64,000 nucleotides of DNA from Micromonospora sp. WMMD1120 (GTDB taxonomy: Bacteria > Actinomycetota > Actinomycetes > Mycobacteriales > Micromonosporaceae), in the NCBI RefSeq assembly GCF_029626235.1, contig NZ_JARUBO010000005.1, positions 62,001 through 126,000 of the forward strand, given 5' to 3'. Below are positions 62,940-64,000 of the stretch, one piece after another. A program made the translations under genes and the position numbers. The notes under the pieces are model-generated. The model was not told where the DNA came from, searched no databases, and saw only the letters and a list, made by a program, of their open reading frames with translations. Position 1 is the stretch's first letter, and every line of letters begins with the position of its first letter.

Positions 62940-64000
62940 TCAGCTGTCCCGGTCGGCCGGACGCGCGCCGGTGGCGTCGGCCCGGTCGGCGCGCGGCACC
63001 GGCGACCCGTCCGCCGGCTCCTCGGCGTCGGACGGCCCGTCGACGAGCGTGGTGTCCCCGGACGGCCCGTCGCCGGCCGGCCGGTCGTCGTCGGTTGCCG
63101 CCTCCGGGGGTACGACACCGGTGTCCCGCCAGGTCGCGTACTGCTCCTCGCTCACCACCCGGTAGCCCTCCGGCGCGGCGGCCCGGGTGGGGGTCTCCCG
63201 TTCGGAGAGGTCGACCTGGGACAGGTCGGACGCCGGCGGCGGGGTCGTCGCCGCGCCGAGCGGAATCAGGTAGTCCCGGGGGCCTCGCACCCGGACGAAG
63301 TAGATCAACCCGCCGAGGAAGACCAGCGCGGCCGTCCAGACGTTGAGCCGGACACCGAGGATCTGGTTGGCCTCGTCGGTGCGCATCAGCTCGATCCAGA
63401 AGCGACCGGCGGTGTAGCCCATCACGTAGACCGCGAACGCCCGACCCCGACCCAACCTGAGCCGGCGGTCGAGGAGCAGGACGAGCGCGACGACGCCGAG
63501 GTTCCACAGCAACTCGTAGAGAAACGTCGGCTGGTAGAGGCCCGGCTCGAGAATCGGCTGACCGGCGTCGTCGCGCAGCGCCCGGCCGGGGTTGTCCGGG
63601 TCCATCCGGTGGATCTCCAGGCCCCACGGCAGCGTGGTCCGGGCACCGAAGAGCTCGTTGTTGAACCAGTTGCCGAGCCGACCGACGGCCTGCGCCAGCG
63701 GCAACCCGGGCGCCAGCGCGTCGGCCACCACGCCGAACGGAATGCCGAGCTGTCGGGCGGCGATCCAGGCCCCGAGCGCGCCACCGGCGACCGCGCCCCA
63801 GATGCCGAGACCACCCTCCCAGATGGCGAACGCCTTCATCGGGTCCCCACCGGCGCCGAAATATTTCTCCGGCGAGGTGATCACGTGGTAGATCCGGGCG
63901 CCGATGATGCCCGCCGGCACCGCCCAGACGGCGATGTCGAGGACCGCGCCGGGCGCGACGCCGCGTTGCCGCAGCCGGCGCTCCGTCACCCAACAGGCCA
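62940..64000 (-). CDS. lgt: Prolipoprotein diacylglyceryl transferase (5' end cut off by window edge)
   Basis: The last 350 or so codons of Lgt, the membrane enzyme that adds diacylglycerol to the lipobox Cys of prolipoproteins such as LivK here. Signature: AQAVGRLGNWFNNELFGARTTLPWGLEI with the essential Arg/Asn/Glu cluster, QPTFLYELLWN, and GYTAGRFWIELMRTDEAN. Six or seven helices are visible. An acidic, Pro/Asp-rich tail of about 100 residues after RGPRDYLIP is longer than in E. coli and common in actinobacteria. The start and first helix lie beyond the window. Confidence 0.95.
   Translation of the reverse strand, partial: ACWVTERRLRQRGVAPGAVLDIAVWAVPAGIIGARIYHVITSPEKYFGAGGDPMKAFAIWEGGLGIWGAVAGGALGAWIAARQLGIPFGVVADALAPGLPLAQAVGRLGNWFNNELFGARTTLPWGLEIHRMDPDNPGRALRDDAGQPILEPGLYQPTFLYELLWNLGVVALVLLLDRRLRLGRGRAFAVYVMGYTAGRFWIELMRTDEANQILGVRLNVWTAALVFLGGLIYFVRVRGPRDYLIPLGAATTPPPASDLSQVDLSERETPTRAAAPEGYRVVSEEQYATWRDTGVVPPEAATDDDRPAGDGPSGDTTLVDGPSDAEEPADGSPVPRADRADATGARPADRDS

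Overview
The window is about 70% G+C, uses many GTG starts with purine-rich Shine-Dalgarno sequences, and is gene dense. Gene content points to an actinomycete close to Micromonospora/Salinispora (Micromonosporaceae): an ANTAR response regulator of the PdtaR type, a liv operon, large gltBD, a secreted CBM2-polysaccharide lyase, DUF6244, and many short intergenic palindromes. The order rpsA - polA - pdtaR - tesB - pyk - lgt matches the order known around rpsA/polA/pdtaR/tesB1/pykA/lgt in Mycobacterium tuberculosis. This looks like an old chromosomal core into which accessory genes, insertion sequences and repeats have been placed.

Layout. 1-6.1 kb: rpsA (cut by the window edge), a methyltransferase, a Uma2 protein, a DUF2945/DUF3140 pair and polA. 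6.2-11.3 kb: a complete branched-chain amino-acid ABC transporter, livK-livH-livM-livG-livF, with a strong hairpin between the binding protein and the permeases. 11.6-14.5 kb: a propeller-like lipoprotein, pdtaR, an unusual tRNA with a CAA anticodon but a short variable loop, and directly behind it an HTH/LAGLIDADG protein. 14.6-22.3 kb: an NAD(P)-binding epimerase-like protein, a trans-sulfuration PLP enzyme divergent from an Lrp regulator, a luciferase-like oxidoreductase, a secreted rhamnogalacturonan lyase and a PLP decarboxylase. 22.3-27.5 kb: a repeat-rich stretch with an IS256 element, a TauE exporter, an Rrf2 regulator, a YceI protein and four separate GC-rich tandem arrays. 27.5-42.1 kb: tesB and pyk, a BBE flavoenzyme, a YciI-like protein, an aldo/keto reductase, an M48 protease with an EACC1-like partner, a lipase, a pentapeptide-repeat protein, a TetR/MFS efflux pair, a SEC-C protein and a small secreted protein.

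42.2-45 kb is a degraded accessory patch: small unknown genes, DUF6244, a GntR remnant, a frameshifted gene, and a 77-residue membrane protein bracketed by two related 75-nt palindromes. 45-52.6 kb is an operon for an FtsK-like ATPase, a coiled-coil membrane protein and a large membrane receptor with a type-1 periplasmic-binding fold. An IS30 element has cut the receptor gene in two, so the system is probably disabled here. 52.8-64 kb returns to housekeeping genes: an M1 aminopeptidase, gltBD, a GNAT acetyltransferase, an FAD monooxygenase and lgt (cut by the window edge).

The most notable items are the short-arm CAA tRNA with its linked LAGLIDADG gene, the families of GATC-bounded palindromes with 9-nt loops, the IS30-broken FtsK/receptor operon, and the M48/EACC1-like pair. 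Coordinates and motifs were read directly from the sequence. Family assignments are by recognition only, without a database search.
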